From: Janthinobacterium lividum
Lineage (GTDB): Bacteria > Pseudomonadota > Gammaproteobacteria > Burkholderiales > Burkholderiaceae_D
NCBI RefSeq assembly: GCF_011601275.1
Contig: NZ_JAAOLY010000004.1
Coordinates: 124,001-188,000 of the forward strand
Direction of reading: 5' to 3'
DNA: 64,000 nt
Below, piece after piece: positions 8,046-17,400 of this stretch. The notes below the pieces were generated by a model. That model had not been told where the DNA came from and did no database searches. It was given only the letters and a program-made list of their open reading frames with translations. The position numbers and the translations under genes are program-made. Position 1 is the first letter of the stretch. Each line of letters opens with the position of its first letter.

Positions 8046-9221
8046 TTACGCCGCGATGCGGGCGGCGAAGTCGGCCAGGTAGCGGTCGGTGATGCGCTGC
8101 TGGAAACGCAGGTTTTCCAGCGGCGGCACGGGCGTGTAGTCGTAATCGATGGCCAGCTTGCCGTCTTTCAGCCCGTTCTTGTCGTTGTACTGCTCGTCAT
8201 ACCAGGCATGGCCATCGATGATGTAGCCCTGCCGTTTCAAATCGCGGAACTTGGCGTTGATGCTCTCCAGCAGATCGCGCACCAGGGACGGATGCAAGGG
8301 CACGTCGATGTAGGCGAAATGCGCCTCGGCGATGGTGTCGGCCAGTACCTGGGCCGTGCGCGTGTAGCTTTCAAAATAGAAGAAGCCGCCCGGTGCCTCG
8401 CAAGTGCGCGAACCCCAGAAGCGGTAGCCGCCCATGTTAATCAGGGTGGTGACTTCTTTGGCGTTGAGCACGCCGGCGTCGGTGGCCGGGTCTTGCAGGT
8501 CGAAAAACACATCCTTGGTGATGCCGGTCGGGCCGTTGATGACCACGTTGGACAGCGTCTTGTGCCAGCCCGTTTCCTCGTCGATCTTGGCGCGCAGGCC
8601 CATGGCGTAGGCGACGGCGGAAATGCTTGCCTCTGCGTCGGTGGCGGTATCCCAGTTCACAAAATCCGGCCAGATGACCATGACCTCACGCTGGCCGAAC
8701 TGGCCGCGATAGGTAGTGGCCGCCGTGACGGTCGCGCAGCCATAGGCGGATGCATACACGAAGCCGCGCAGGCGCTGTGCGACGCTGGCCAGGGCGTTGG
8801 TGACGGCCTGGGTGTCCAGCCCCGGCGCGCCCAGGATGCGCGGCTTTACGCCGAGTTTACTTTGCGCGGCCAGCAGCGCCTGTGCGCCCAGGTACTTGCC
8901 GTCCGGCGACACGCCGCCCACGGCGTTGGTCGTGGTTTCCGCTTCCGTTTCGCCTTCGGCCACGCGCACCACGACGGTCAGCGGTTTGGTTTGCGCGGCG
9001 ATGGCTTCCAGCGCGCGGCGCAGGGTGCCCGTCTTGCCGGCCTTGCCCATGGCGGCCAGCACGTTGGTGACGAGCACGGGCGTGTCCAGCGGGAACGCGA
9101 TAGGGTCGGCATCGTCGGCCGTGGCGATCAGGCCCAGCACGGCGGTGGACACGGTGCGGATGGGGCGCGAACCCTCGTTAATTTCAATGACGCGCACGCC
9201 ATGGTGGTAGTCGGTGGCCAT
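8046..9221 (-). CDS. FI: P2-like contractile tail sheath protein FI
   Basis: A 391-residue sheath subunit (P2 FI is 396) that forms the contractile outer tube and drives tail penetration. The N-terminal DYHHGVRVIEINEG, the insertion domain, and the C-terminal segment with EGWxxxK-like and HPSLVRDLLESINAKFR motifs match the family. The start ATG at 9221 has a GGAG ribosome site; a longer upstream frame is not needed. Sheath and tube genes are intact, so the contractile tail module appears functional. Confidence 0.94.
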   Translation of the reverse strand: MATDYHHGVRVIEINEGSRPIRTVSTAVLGLIATADDADPIAFPLDTPVLVTNVLAAMGKAGKTGTLRRALEAIAAQTKPLTVVVRVAEGETEAETTTNAVGGVSPDGKYLGAQALLAAQSKLGVKPRILGAPGLDTQAVTNALASVAQRLRGFVYASAYGCATVTAATTYRGQFGQREVMVIWPDFVNWDTATDAEASISAVAYAMGLRAKIDEETGWHKTLSNVVINGPTGITKDVFFDLQDPATDAGVLNAKEVTTLINMGGYRFWGSRTCEAPGGFFYFESYTRTAQVLADTIAEAHFAYIDVPLHPSLVRDLLESINAKFRDLKRQGYIIDGHAWYDEQYNDKNGLKDGKLAIDYDYTPVPPLENLRFQQRITDRYLADFAARIAA

Positions 9222-9252
9222 GTGGCTCTCCTGGTGAGTGGTGAATGGGGCG

Positions 9253-9738
9253 TTATTGGGGGGCTGCTGTGTCGGCGTCATCGAAGGCGCGCCGCGCCTC
9301 TTCCTGTAGCGTGTCCGCGATGCGCTGGAACTCGGCGCTGACGGCCGCCTGCAGCTCGTCCAGATCGCGCGCGGCGGTGATGGTCGGGCAGACGGTGATA
9401 TCCAGCAGGCAGGTGCGGGCGTTGAAGATCGCTTGCGCCGTGGCCGTGTCGCCGCTGGCCACGGCGGCAAAGCCGATGCCGGCCAGGCGGTTGAGGATGG
9501 CATCGCGTGTTTTTCTGACGCCGACCAGGAAGGTGTCGCACTGCACCAGCAGCGGCGTCGGCGTCGGCGCGATAATGACCAGCTGGCCGTTTTCAAATTG
9601 AAAGGAATGGCCAGCCGGCCGGCCCATTGCCGCCGCATAGTCTTCATCAGCCACCTCGATCAAGTCGTCAGGCAGGTGCGGGTACTCAATGTATTGGGGA
9701 TAAAAATTGCCTGTCGAGTAAGAGTAGCGAATGGTCAT
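9253..9738 (-). CDS. Tail fibre assembly protein (chaperone)
   Basis: A 161-residue protein in the position of P2 gene G, directly downstream of the tail-fibre gene with a 1-bp gap. The N-terminal region (YSTGNFYPQYIEYPHLPDD) resembles the part of tail-fibre assembly chaperones that begins with 'YSxxxxgFY' and describes the current input; the C-terminal helix (DELQAAVSAEFQRIADTL) is also typical. Such proteins bind the distal fibre domain during trimerisation and co-vary with it. Confidence 0.75.
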   Translation of the reverse strand: MTIRYSYSTGNFYPQYIEYPHLPDDLIEVADEDYAAAMGRPAGHSFQFENGQLVIIAPTPTPLLVQCDTFLVGVRKTRDAILNRLAGIGFAAVASGDTATAQAIFNARTCLLDITVCPTITAARDLDELQAAVSAEFQRIADTLQEEARRAFDDADTAAPQ

Positions 9739-9739
9739 G

Positions 9740-11398
9740 TCACTTGCCTATGGAAATAATGAAAACAGAAACGTTGCTGTTGACGTAGTTGTTCTGTGCC
9801 ACGCCGCCATTGATAGACGTAGCCATGGCGGCGACAAACGCATTGGAATTAGATGCCGCACCGATGCCCAGAACGCTGGCGGTGCAGCCAAACACCGCTT
9901 CCTTGAACGCAACCGGAAAGGAAAAATTCTTCGTTGCCATGCCGGTGGTGGCGACGGGCACATCGACGGTTTGCCATTGCATAATGAAATCACCCGGCAG
10001 GCATTTATGGCCGCTACCCGCCAGTACGCCTGTGAAATCAGCATTGCGCCACATTTCGGCCGTCGAGTCGATGACTTGCCAAACGTTTGGGCTGGTCGCC
10101 ATGAGGGTGAGAAATTGCCCAGGCTTGATCGTGATGCTCGACACACTGCCGCCATCAAATCCTATGTTTACGCCTGGCGCGGCAAGAATGGTGCCACTAT
10201 TGACGAGCCCGAAGAATTTGACGCACTTGCCGGAATTGTGGGGGATGCCAAGCGATACCGGGTCGGGAATGGTGATAGCCTTGCCCGCATAAGGGAAGTA
10301 CAGAGCGCAGCCAATATCGTCGGCGGTGAGCGTGCGGTTCTCGATGACGTCGGCATAGCGCACCATGTTTCCTTGCGCGCGCTGCACAAAATCAGCACTG
10401 GCCAGTTTGGTCGAGGCGTCGAACTTCGGCAGTGTGGCTACAGTCTTCATGCTGTATTGCTGGTGCGGATCGACAGCGGCCTGATGCTTGCCCAGTTGGG
10501 CGTCCGCGTAAGCCATGACAGCTGTGTCCTGTTGATCCATATGGCTGCGCTTGGCCAACAGTGGATGGGGATCGTCAGCGGCCAGATGCTTGTCCAGTAG
10601 CGCGTCTGCGTAGCCCATGACAGCCTTGTCCTGTTGATCCATATGGCTGCGCTTGGCCAACAGGGGGTGGGGATCGTCAGCGGCCAGATGCTTGTCCAGT
10701 AGCGCGTCTGCGTAGCCCATGACAGCCTTGTCCTGTTGATCCATATGGCTGCGCTTGGCCAACAGGGGGTGGGGGTCGTCAGCGGCCAGGTGCTTGGCCA
10801 GTTGCGCGTCTGCGTAGTCCATGACGGCCTTGTCCTGCAGATCCATATGGCTGCGCTTGGCCAACAATGGGTGTGGATCGTTGGCGGCCAGGTGCTTGGC
10901 CAGCTGCGCATCGCTGTAGGCGCGCACAATGATGTCCTGGTCATCGACATACTTGCGCGTGGCCAGGATGATGGACGGATCGATCTTCAGCTCGATGGCG
11001 GCCGTGCTGGCAACGATCAGCACGATGCGCACCACTTGCGTGCGGCCGCTGCCTTCGGCCATCAGGGGCTTGTAGCTGGGCGGGCAGTTGGCCACGGCGC
11101 ACAGGTCGCCGGCCTCGTCGTAGATGCCGATTTCGCGTATCCACCAGCCGCCCACGTCCTCGGGCAAGACTTGCTCGACGATGATCTGGCTGGCGTTGGC
11201 CGGGTCGATGGACAGCTGGTTCAGGCCAGCGCGGCGCACCTCATGCACCAGCGCCTTTTGCGTGCGCACAGGCATGGGCAAGTTGCCGTTGCCGTCGCCC
11301 ACGGCCAGGCTTTTCAGTTTCAGGGTTTGGCCCAGGGCGATGGCGTTGGCCAGCTTGGCCTCGCCCACTTCGGTCAGGATGGCAAAGTATGTGCTCAT
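9740..11398 (-). CDS. H: P2-like tail fibre protein H
   Basis: The 552-residue receptor-binding fibre. The N-terminal about 160 residues (YFAILTEVGEAKLANAIALG, GGWWIREIGIYD) are the conserved DUF3751-like baseplate-attachment domain. The shaft contains five 34-residue tandem repeats around KHLAADDPHPLLAKRSHMD (encoded at about 10479-10930). The C-terminal 200 residues form a distinct tip domain with no match to the shaft and are the likely host-range determinant. The start ATG at 11398 overlaps the end of gene I. Longer frames extending upstream are artefacts. Confidence 0.9.
   Translation of the reverse strand: MSTYFAILTEVGEAKLANAIALGQTLKLKSLAVGDGNGNLPMPVRTQKALVHEVRRAGLNQLSIDPANASQIIVEQVLPEDVGGWWIREIGIYDEAGDLCAVANCPPSYKPLMAEGSGRTQVVRIVLIVASTAAIELKIDPSIILATRKYVDDQDIIVRAYSDAQLAKHLAANDPHPLLAKRSHMDLQDKAVMDYADAQLAKHLAADDPHPLLAKRSHMDQQDKAVMGYADALLDKHLAADDPHPLLAKRSHMDQQDKAVMGYADALLDKHLAADDPHPLLAKRSHMDQQDTAVMAYADAQLGKHQAAVDPHQQYSMKTVATLPKFDASTKLASADFVQRAQGNMVRYADVIENRTLTADDIGCALYFPYAGKAITIPDPVSLGIPHNSGKCVKFFGLVNSGTILAAPGVNIGFDGGSVSSITIKPGQFLTLMATSPNVWQVIDSTAEMWRNADFTGVLAGSGHKCLPGDFIMQWQTVDVPVATTGMATKNFSFPVAFKEAVFGCTASVLGIGAASNSNAFVAAMATSINGGVAQNNYVNSNVSVFIISIGK
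10479..10930 (-). repeat. 102-bp tandem repeats inside the tail-fibre gene
   Basis: The same motif recurs with exact 102-bp spacing at 10479, 10581, 10683, 10785 and 10887, giving about 4.5-5 units of 34 codons. The two middle units are almost identical; the outer ones have diverged. All keep the reading frame, so recombination between units would change shaft length without frameshift. Confidence 0.9.
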
Positions 11399-12015
11399 GG
11401 ATAGATGGTGAGAGTGTCGATGGTATGGGATGCGCCGGCCTGCAACAGCGTGCCGCGCACTTCGATGGTTTCCGCGATCCAGGGATACACGGTCATGCTG
11501 TCGCCGTGGTAGGCGCAAGCGCTCGCATAGATGCTGCCCCGGCTTTCCAGATAAATCGCCAGGCCCGTCATGTGACGGCTGACGGGCTTGGCGTCGGCAA
11601 TCAGGCGTTCCATTTCCTGAAACATGGCGTCGGTGATGCCCGAGTCCAGCACGCCGACATCGAGGCGGAAAGTGCCCGGCACGCCGGGCGGTGCGGTCTG
11701 CCACCATTCGGTAATGCGGATCAGATAGCCCAGGGACTCGACCACGCGGCGCACGGCGGCAATGGTGCCCTTGTGCTTGTGGATGAAATAGGACGCCTTG
11801 ATCGTGCCGCGCTTGATCGATTCGGGCCAGGCATCGTCCCAGCGGTCCACGGAACAGGCCCAAGCCAGAAACGGCAGCAAGTTGACCGGGCAGTGGTCGG
11901 CGTTCCACAGATCGCGCAGTGGCACGGGCACGTTGACCAGCTCGGCGCAGGCTACGGCAATGGCGCGCTCCAGCGCCGTGCTGTTGGGCGGCAGTGTGGG
12001 GACAAGCTTATTCAT
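11395..12015 (-). CDS. I: P2-like baseplate protein I
   Basis: A 206-residue GpI-family tail protein. The signature region LLPFLAWACSVDRWDD near residue 47 and the GTIAAVRRVVESLGY segment are typical. It assembles at the baseplate between J and the fibre H. It overlaps J by 8 bp and H by 4 bp, consistent with tightly coupled translation. P2 GpI is 176 residues. Confidence 0.92.
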   Translation of the reverse strand: MNKLVPTLPPNSTALERAIAVACAELVNVPVPLRDLWNADHCPVNLLPFLAWACSVDRWDDAWPESIKRGTIKASYFIHKHKGTIAAVRRVVESLGYLIRITEWWQTAPPGVPGTFRLDVGVLDSGITDAMFQEMERLIADAKPVSRHMTGLAIYLESRGSIYASACAYHGDSMTVYPWIAETIEVRGTLLQAGASHTIDTLTIYP

Positions 12016-12919
12016 CGAGCACCACGACGTTGAGCTGGATTGCTGTGCAGCGCGCGGCCTGGGTGGCGTTCAGTTCGATGTCCGCCGCCGGGCTGGTCAA
12101 GACGACCTTGCGCACGCCCTCGACGTGGACGGCGGCGCTGCAGGCGGAACGGTAGACGCTGTGGCCCAGCGGGCGGCGCGGTTGCGACATGCGCACGGCG
12201 TTGGCGCGCGCGGCATCGAGCAGAATCGGCACTTCCGGGCCGACGCCGATAAACAGGGTGGCCTCGATCTGGTAGTCGATGACCTGGGCGGCTTGCACCG
12301 TGAGGCGGTCGCCCAGGGGCCGCACTTCCTCGGCGTTGAGCGCGCGCGCCACGGTCCCCAAGAGTTCGGCGCCGGCAATGCCGGTGTCATTGTTGGCCAG
12401 CACCGTGACGGTGACGCTGGCCGGCGCGGGACTGGTGGCGCTTGCATCCTTGACGCGGCCGTCGCTGCTGCGGGCATGGAATTCATACGACGCTTTGGGG
12501 CCGGCCACGGACAGGCCATCCGGCGCTTCCTGGATGCGCAGCCGGTAGGCGTCATCGTCTTCCATGACAGCAGCCACGGGCGGCAGGGCGTTGGGATTGG
12601 CTGGCGTGATGGTCAGGCGCGCCACGTTGACGTTGGCGCCCAGCTGGTCCAGGTCGCCATTAAGGGCAAAGGCCAGCATGACCGCCTTGCCTGCCTCATT
12701 GACACGGTTGCGCAGGATGGTTTCCTGATACGCGTTTTCTTCCAGCAGCTTGGTGGCCGGTTCCGATTCCAGGGCCAACAGGGCCGTGACGGCCGCGCGC
12801 TGGGCTTCCGGCAGCAGGCTGACAAGGTGTTCCTTGCGCTTGGCCAGGATGGCCTCGAAGTCCAGCACTTCCACCACGCTGGGCGCCGGCAATTGGGTCA
12901 GGTCGATGGGCGTGCTCAT
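12008..12919 (-). CDS. J: P2-like baseplate assembly protein J
   Basis: This 303-residue GpJ-family protein forms the baseplate wedge (homologous to T4 gp6). Visible marks are the N terminus IDLTQLPAPSVVEVLDFE, the NAYQETILRNRVNEA helix and the DDDAYRLRIQEAPDG motif. The ATG at 12919 overlaps the stop of W (ATGA type). Length matches P2 (302 residues). Confidence 0.94.
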   Translation of the reverse strand: MSTPIDLTQLPAPSVVEVLDFEAILAKRKEHLVSLLPEAQRAAVTALLALESEPATKLLEENAYQETILRNRVNEAGKAVMLAFALNGDLDQLGANVNVARLTITPANPNALPPVAAVMEDDDAYRLRIQEAPDGLSVAGPKASYEFHARSSDGRVKDASATSPAPASVTVTVLANNDTGIAGAELLGTVARALNAEEVRPLGDRLTVQAAQVIDYQIEATLFIGVGPEVPILLDAARANAVRMSQPRRPLGHSVYRSACSAAVHVEGVRKVVLTSPAADIELNATQAARCTAIQLNVVVLDE

Positions 12920-13257
12920 ACGGCGCCCCCTTTGACAGGCACGGCCAGGGTGATGCCCTGGCCATTCGCCGTGCCATCGAGCAGCACGGTGATGGCGCCG
13001 TCCGTGTCGCGCGTGAGCTGCACGCTGTCCAGCTGCAAACGCGGCTCCCAGCGGCGCAGGGAAAAGGCGGTGGCGGCATAGATGCGCAACTGCGTGGCGC
13101 TGTTCAGGGGCTGATCGATCAGCTCGGGCACTTCGGAACCGTAGCGGCGCCGCCGGATGCGCGTGCCCATCGGTGTGGTGAGAATATCGGCCACGGACTG
13201 GCGCAAGTGGTCCAGGCCCGTCAGGCTGCGCCCGGTGGCGGCGTGCATGCCCATCAT
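12916..13257 (-). CDS. W: P2-like baseplate protein W (gp25-like)
   Basis: A 113-residue gp25-like baseplate wedge protein. The core LRQSVADILTTPMGTRIRRRRYGS is the diagnostic motif of the GPW/gp25 family. The gene starts at an ATGATG that overlaps the stop codon of V, and ends overlapping J. P2 GpW is 115 residues. Confidence 0.94.
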   Translation of the reverse strand: MMGMHAATGRSLTGLDHLRQSVADILTTPMGTRIRRRRYGSEVPELIDQPLNSATQLRIYAATAFSLRRWEPRLQLDSVQLTRDTDGAITVLLDGTANGQGITLAVPVKGGAV

Positions 13258-13916
13258 GGCAATGGCCCATTCGATTGGTCGCCGCCAGCCTTGACGCCGC
13301 CGTGCGGATGCTTGAGCAAGCTGATGGTGCCGGCCAGCACATCCTCGCTGGCCTTGATGGTTCCTTGCACGGCCATGGCCACGCCGCCAGCGGCGCCGGC
13401 CTTGGCATTCACGCCGCCGTTCAGGGTGGTGGCGCCCTGCACGGTGGCGCTTTGCATGACGATCAGGTTTTTCATGACAGTCAGATCGCCCGTGCAGATG
13501 GTGCTGGGCGCGTCCGACGTCACCTTGTCGGCGGTGATGGTGGCGGTGCCGCCGGGGAGGGTGGCGGTGAGCGCATGGGCGTCGTGGTCGTACTGCACCA
13601 CGGCACCGTCCGGGTAATGGGTGGTGTGGATGGCTTGGCTCAGTTCCGGCGCGCCAAACGCCTGCGAGAACAGGGCGGGCAGGATGGTGCCGCGCGTCAA
13701 GTCGCCGCCAGGGGAGAGCACGACGACCTGTTCGCCGACAGTCGGCGCCGACCAAGAGCGTGTGCTACCGGCGCGCGGCGTGATCCAGTTCAGCCATTCA
13801 GTGGTGAGTGTGGGGCCAAGCTGTACGCGCGCCTTGGCGCCGTCCACCTCGGCGATGGTGCCCAGGCGGATCAGGTTTTGCAGCAAGCGGAGGAGGTCGG
13901 ACAGGTCGGCGTTCAT
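13254..13916 (-). CDS. V: P2-like baseplate spike protein V
   Basis: The 220-residue puncturing spike. The N-terminal OB-fold region (IRLGTIAEVDGAKARVQLG, then VGEQVVVLSPGGDL) precedes a strand-rich triple-helical stem with a low-complexity tip (GGVNAKAGAAGGVAM, LKHPHGGVKAGGD). The ATG at 13916 is chosen because it begins the conserved domain; an ATG at 13925 is possible. In P2, gene S lies directly upstream in the same transcription order after a promoter; here a 4.5-kb cargo is inserted upstream. Confidence 0.92.
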   Translation of the reverse strand: MNADLSDLLRLLQNLIRLGTIAEVDGAKARVQLGPTLTTEWLNWITPRAGSTRSWSAPTVGEQVVVLSPGGDLTRGTILPALFSQAFGAPELSQAIHTTHYPDGAVVQYDHDAHALTATLPGGTATITADKVTSDAPSTICTGDLTVMKNLIVMQSATVQGATTLNGGVNAKAGAAGGVAMAVQGTIKASEDVLAGTISLLKHPHGGVKAGGDQSNGPLP

Positions 13917-13982
13917 GCAGTGCATGTTGCCGAAGTCCGCGTGCGGATGCACGCGGGGGCGGGTTGATATCAGACTTAATAT

Positions 13983-14031
13983 CCACGAGCTCACTATAAG
14001 CTCACCTTGTAAGCTTATAGTGAGCTCGTGG
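13983..14031. repeat. Perfect 20-bp inverted repeat at the cargo/phage junction
   Basis: Bases 13983-14002 are the exact reverse complement of 14012-14031, separated by a 9-nt spacer. It lies immediately downstream of the candidate immunity gene (stop at 14045) and just upstream of gene V. No T tract follows on the minus strand, so it may act as a strong hairpin shielding the RHS cargo transcript from the V-D operon, or mark a recombination boundary. Confidence 0.85.
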
Positions 14032-14044
14032 AAAATCTGGTTAG

Positions 14045-14443
14045 TTACTGGTCGCTACTTACTGGTATCACTAATCTGGATTCTAATACCGTAGGTCCGG
14101 CAGTGAATAAGATAGCTCCATATACCCAGCCCAACAGTAGAGTAGGGAAAAAATAAAAGTTGCTAATTGGGTATTCTCGAATCAGAATAGATGTTCCCCT
14201 GAGCGAAAGTTCCGCAGCAAACGCTGCTGCAATCCCTCCGAGAAATCCTACAATTGCACCTAAAAGTGCTCGGTTGTACCATGGATAAGTAAAAATATAT
14301 CGGTTCAATATGTATATTGATAGGGAAATAAATGTGAGTAATGTGCACGTAATTACAAAAACGTTATAGTGTCGAGCAATCAAGCAGGTCCATAAAACCT
14401 GTAAGATGGTACTTAATGCTATAAAGAAAATATTTAATTTCAT
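14045..14443 (-). CDS. Small membrane protein, candidate immunity to the RHS toxin
   Basis: A 132-residue protein with about four hydrophobic segments (roughly residues 2-20, 27-45, 58-78 and 98-118), so probably an inner-membrane protein. No family is recognised. Its ATG overlaps the RHS stop codon (TAATG), giving translational coupling, and its low GC content matches the RHS gene rather than the phage. A small gene coupled to the 3' end of a polymorphic toxin is normally its immunity protein; that is the basis of this call. A membrane location would fit a toxin acting in the periplasm or at the envelope. Confidence 0.6.
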   Translation of the reverse strand: MKLNIFFIALSTILQVLWTCLIARHYNVFVITCTLLTFISLSIYILNRYIFTYPWYNRALLGAIVGFLGGIAAAFAAELSLRGTSILIREYPISNFYFFPTLLLGWVYGAILFTAGPTVLESRLVIPVSSDQ

Positions 14444-17400
14444 TATTTTTTACCTGCGTCACGAAAAAGATTTCCTGGGAGTAGAGTTCCGCTCGTTACG
14501 TGCGGAAAATATGGCGACTGATTTAATACGTTTGAAACATTTACGGCGCATTGAGCGATACCCGGGCTTTGCATCCCTTCAATTTTTTGCAATAAACGTT
14601 GTTCCTCTTTTTTGCTTGTATCTTTGCAATTTTTCTCAATTTTCGAGTCGGCGTGGTATTTTGAAAATTTACCTATACTCGCTGTGCTTCCCTCTACGAC
14701 ATCACCTGTGCCGCCGCCGTTGCTTTGTGCGTACGAACCGCTAGGATCAAATAAAATCGGTTGTCCTTTTTCGCCCGCCTGTGACATGTAAAGTGCCGCA
14801 TGATCTCGAAATCCCCATGAATTGGTTGTTACCAGCACGCACGTTTCGAGTCCGTTAGAATCAATAGACGAAATGGGATTTCCCCCAACATATGCATAGG
14901 TATTGATACCTCCGGCTAGTCCAATTGCATCACTTTGTAAATATCGTCCCAGCGAGGCATCATAGTAACGATTCCAGTTGTACCACAGACCTGATTCGGT
15001 ATCGTAATACTGGCCTGGGAAACCGACATGCATGCCGCCGATATTGTCGACAATGACCTTGCGGTCGAATGCCGCGTTGGCTGCGCGCCAGGCGACGCCC
15101 CCGGTACTGTTGGTTAGCACTTCTGGCCGGCCCAGTTTGTCGTTGTGGCTGGCGTAGAACCAGCCGCCGCGCAAGACTCCAAGCAATTCACTACCCAGCC
15201 AGACATAGCTGGTGTTCAACATGCCTTCTTCGAGCAGTAATTGGCCGTCGGGGCCAAAGATGCTCACCACGCCGCCTGATTGGGTGTTTTTATACAGCCG
15301 CTGATTCAGCGCATTGTAGTAATAGTAGCCTATGAACGCGCCATTGGCGCTGACAGTCTCCATCCGGTTCATGGCATCATAGGTGTATGTTCGCGTGCCG
15401 TCATGACGCGTCTCGCTCGCCACATTGCCAACCGCATCGTAGCCGAAGTTGCGCCACTGGCCATTGCCGCTCCAGGACAACAGGCGGTTGCTTTGCACAT
15501 CATTTACATAATTATAAATATAGCCATGCCGTCCCTGCCATGTCCGGTTACCCGCCTGATCCCATTCAAATGCTTGTAAATCACTACTACGGGTTGCTCC
15601 GGCTATGCGGTCCGACAAATCATAGTCTACAGTCTGGGACATTGCTGGATTAGCATGATCGGTCATGGCATTCATCTGACCGGTCGTGTTATAGGCATAG
15701 ACGGTATTTTGGCTTCCTCCAGCGACCTGCGTAACTTGTCCATCGGCATCTAATTTGATGGTCCGTGGAACATTATTGCCGAAGCGCCAGGCATACAGGG
15801 CGCCGCCCGCCGGCTGATACAGTAGGGTGTCGGCCAAGGTGTTCCACGGGGCGCCAAGATTACTCGTCACGTTGGAGAGGCGGCCGATGCCGTCGTACTG
15901 ATAATAGAGCGTCAAGCCTCTGGGGTACGCCATGCTGGTCAAGCGGCCGGCCGCATCGTAGCTCCAGTTCGTCGTGTACAAATTGCCCCACATATTATTG
16001 AACTGGCTCAGCAAATCGCCACTGGCATTGTAGGTATACCTGGTTTCACCAGTCCCATCTGTAAAGCTGGTCAGCCGGCCTATACCATACGGCCCCTCAT
16101 CATAGTTAAAAGTTTCATTGATGACTCCACTGATACGTGCCCGCTTGCGGCCCAAACTATCCCAGTGATACGAAATAGTCTTGCCATCCGCCTTGACTTC
16201 AGAGCTGAGCCAGCCCGCACTATCGTAGCCAAACGTGCTTGTCCCTGTATCCGGACTGGTGATGCTGGTGACCTGGCCAAAGCCATTATAGGTATACCGT
16301 GTTTGCAGCGGGCGCGGATCGGTTACCGATGTCAGGTTGCCTTGGGCATCATAAGTCATGCTCGTCGTACCGCCGTCAGCAGCTCTGCTGCTCACAAGAC
16401 GGTTCGCCGCGTCATATTGATAAGTTGTAGCGCGGCCTTGCGCATCCGTGCTGCTCGTCAAATTGCCATTGTTATCGTAGCGTTTTTCGACACGTTGGCC
16501 GTTATTGCCTAGTTGAGTATAGGGGCGGCCCAAAGAATCAAGGACGGTGGTGGCGCTAAATTCCGTCGTGCCGACGGCGACCGGCACTGTGCCATTGATG
16601 TCGGCATATTTGCGGGGCGAACTGGCGCGCACGCTATTGCCTGGTACGTCGACAGCCAAGTTTGCGAATTCACTGAGCGCGTTGCCGACAGATTCCAGCC
16701 GGCCTGCTGCATTGTATTTGTAACGCACTACGCTTCCGTCCGGCCTGCTGATCGTACTGATCTGGCGATCATGGGTGTACGAATAAACAGTGGTGCGGCC
16801 ATTCGTGGTGGCTGATAGCAGATTGCCCCGTGGATCGTAGGTGTAACTGGTGGTGACGCCATTTAGATCGACATAGGTCATCGGCAAGCCGAGCCCGTTG
16901 TAATTTGCCCAGCTTTCTATTTGGTTTAGGGGGTTAGTGCGAGAAGTCAGGTTCCCCGACAAATCGTAAATTGAAGTATAGGTTGCTGCGCCGGCGGGCA
17001 TCGACACGCTGACTGTGCTGCTGGCAATTGCTTCATTGCCATGGAAAGTATAAGCATATTGCGTTACACGCTGGCTACCACTGAGGACATCCGAGAACGT
17101 CGTACTTTCAAGCTTGCCTGTGGCGAGTCCAGAGTTAACGTAGCTATATTGAATGCGTGCATAGACCTGGTTGCCTGAATCGACAAACTCAGTTTGGCTT
17201 ATATTGTCGCCAATCCAGCTATTGCGAGTGGTCGACGCAGCGGAGGTGCCAGTGGCTGTCGTTTTTTGTAACAGCTTTCCGTCAACACTGTAGCTAAATG
17301 ATGTCACTACACCATTCCAGTCCGTTGTGGTACTTAAATATCCGTTGGTGTCATAGCTGCTGGCGGCAGCTGCGGCGCTGCAGGTAGTGCTTCCTGCCCG

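Noticed and set aside
10479..10930. Regular repeats that could suggest a CRISPR array
   Set aside because: Units are contiguous 102-bp coding repeats in the tail-fibre gene, with no spacer/repeat alternation and no cas gene.
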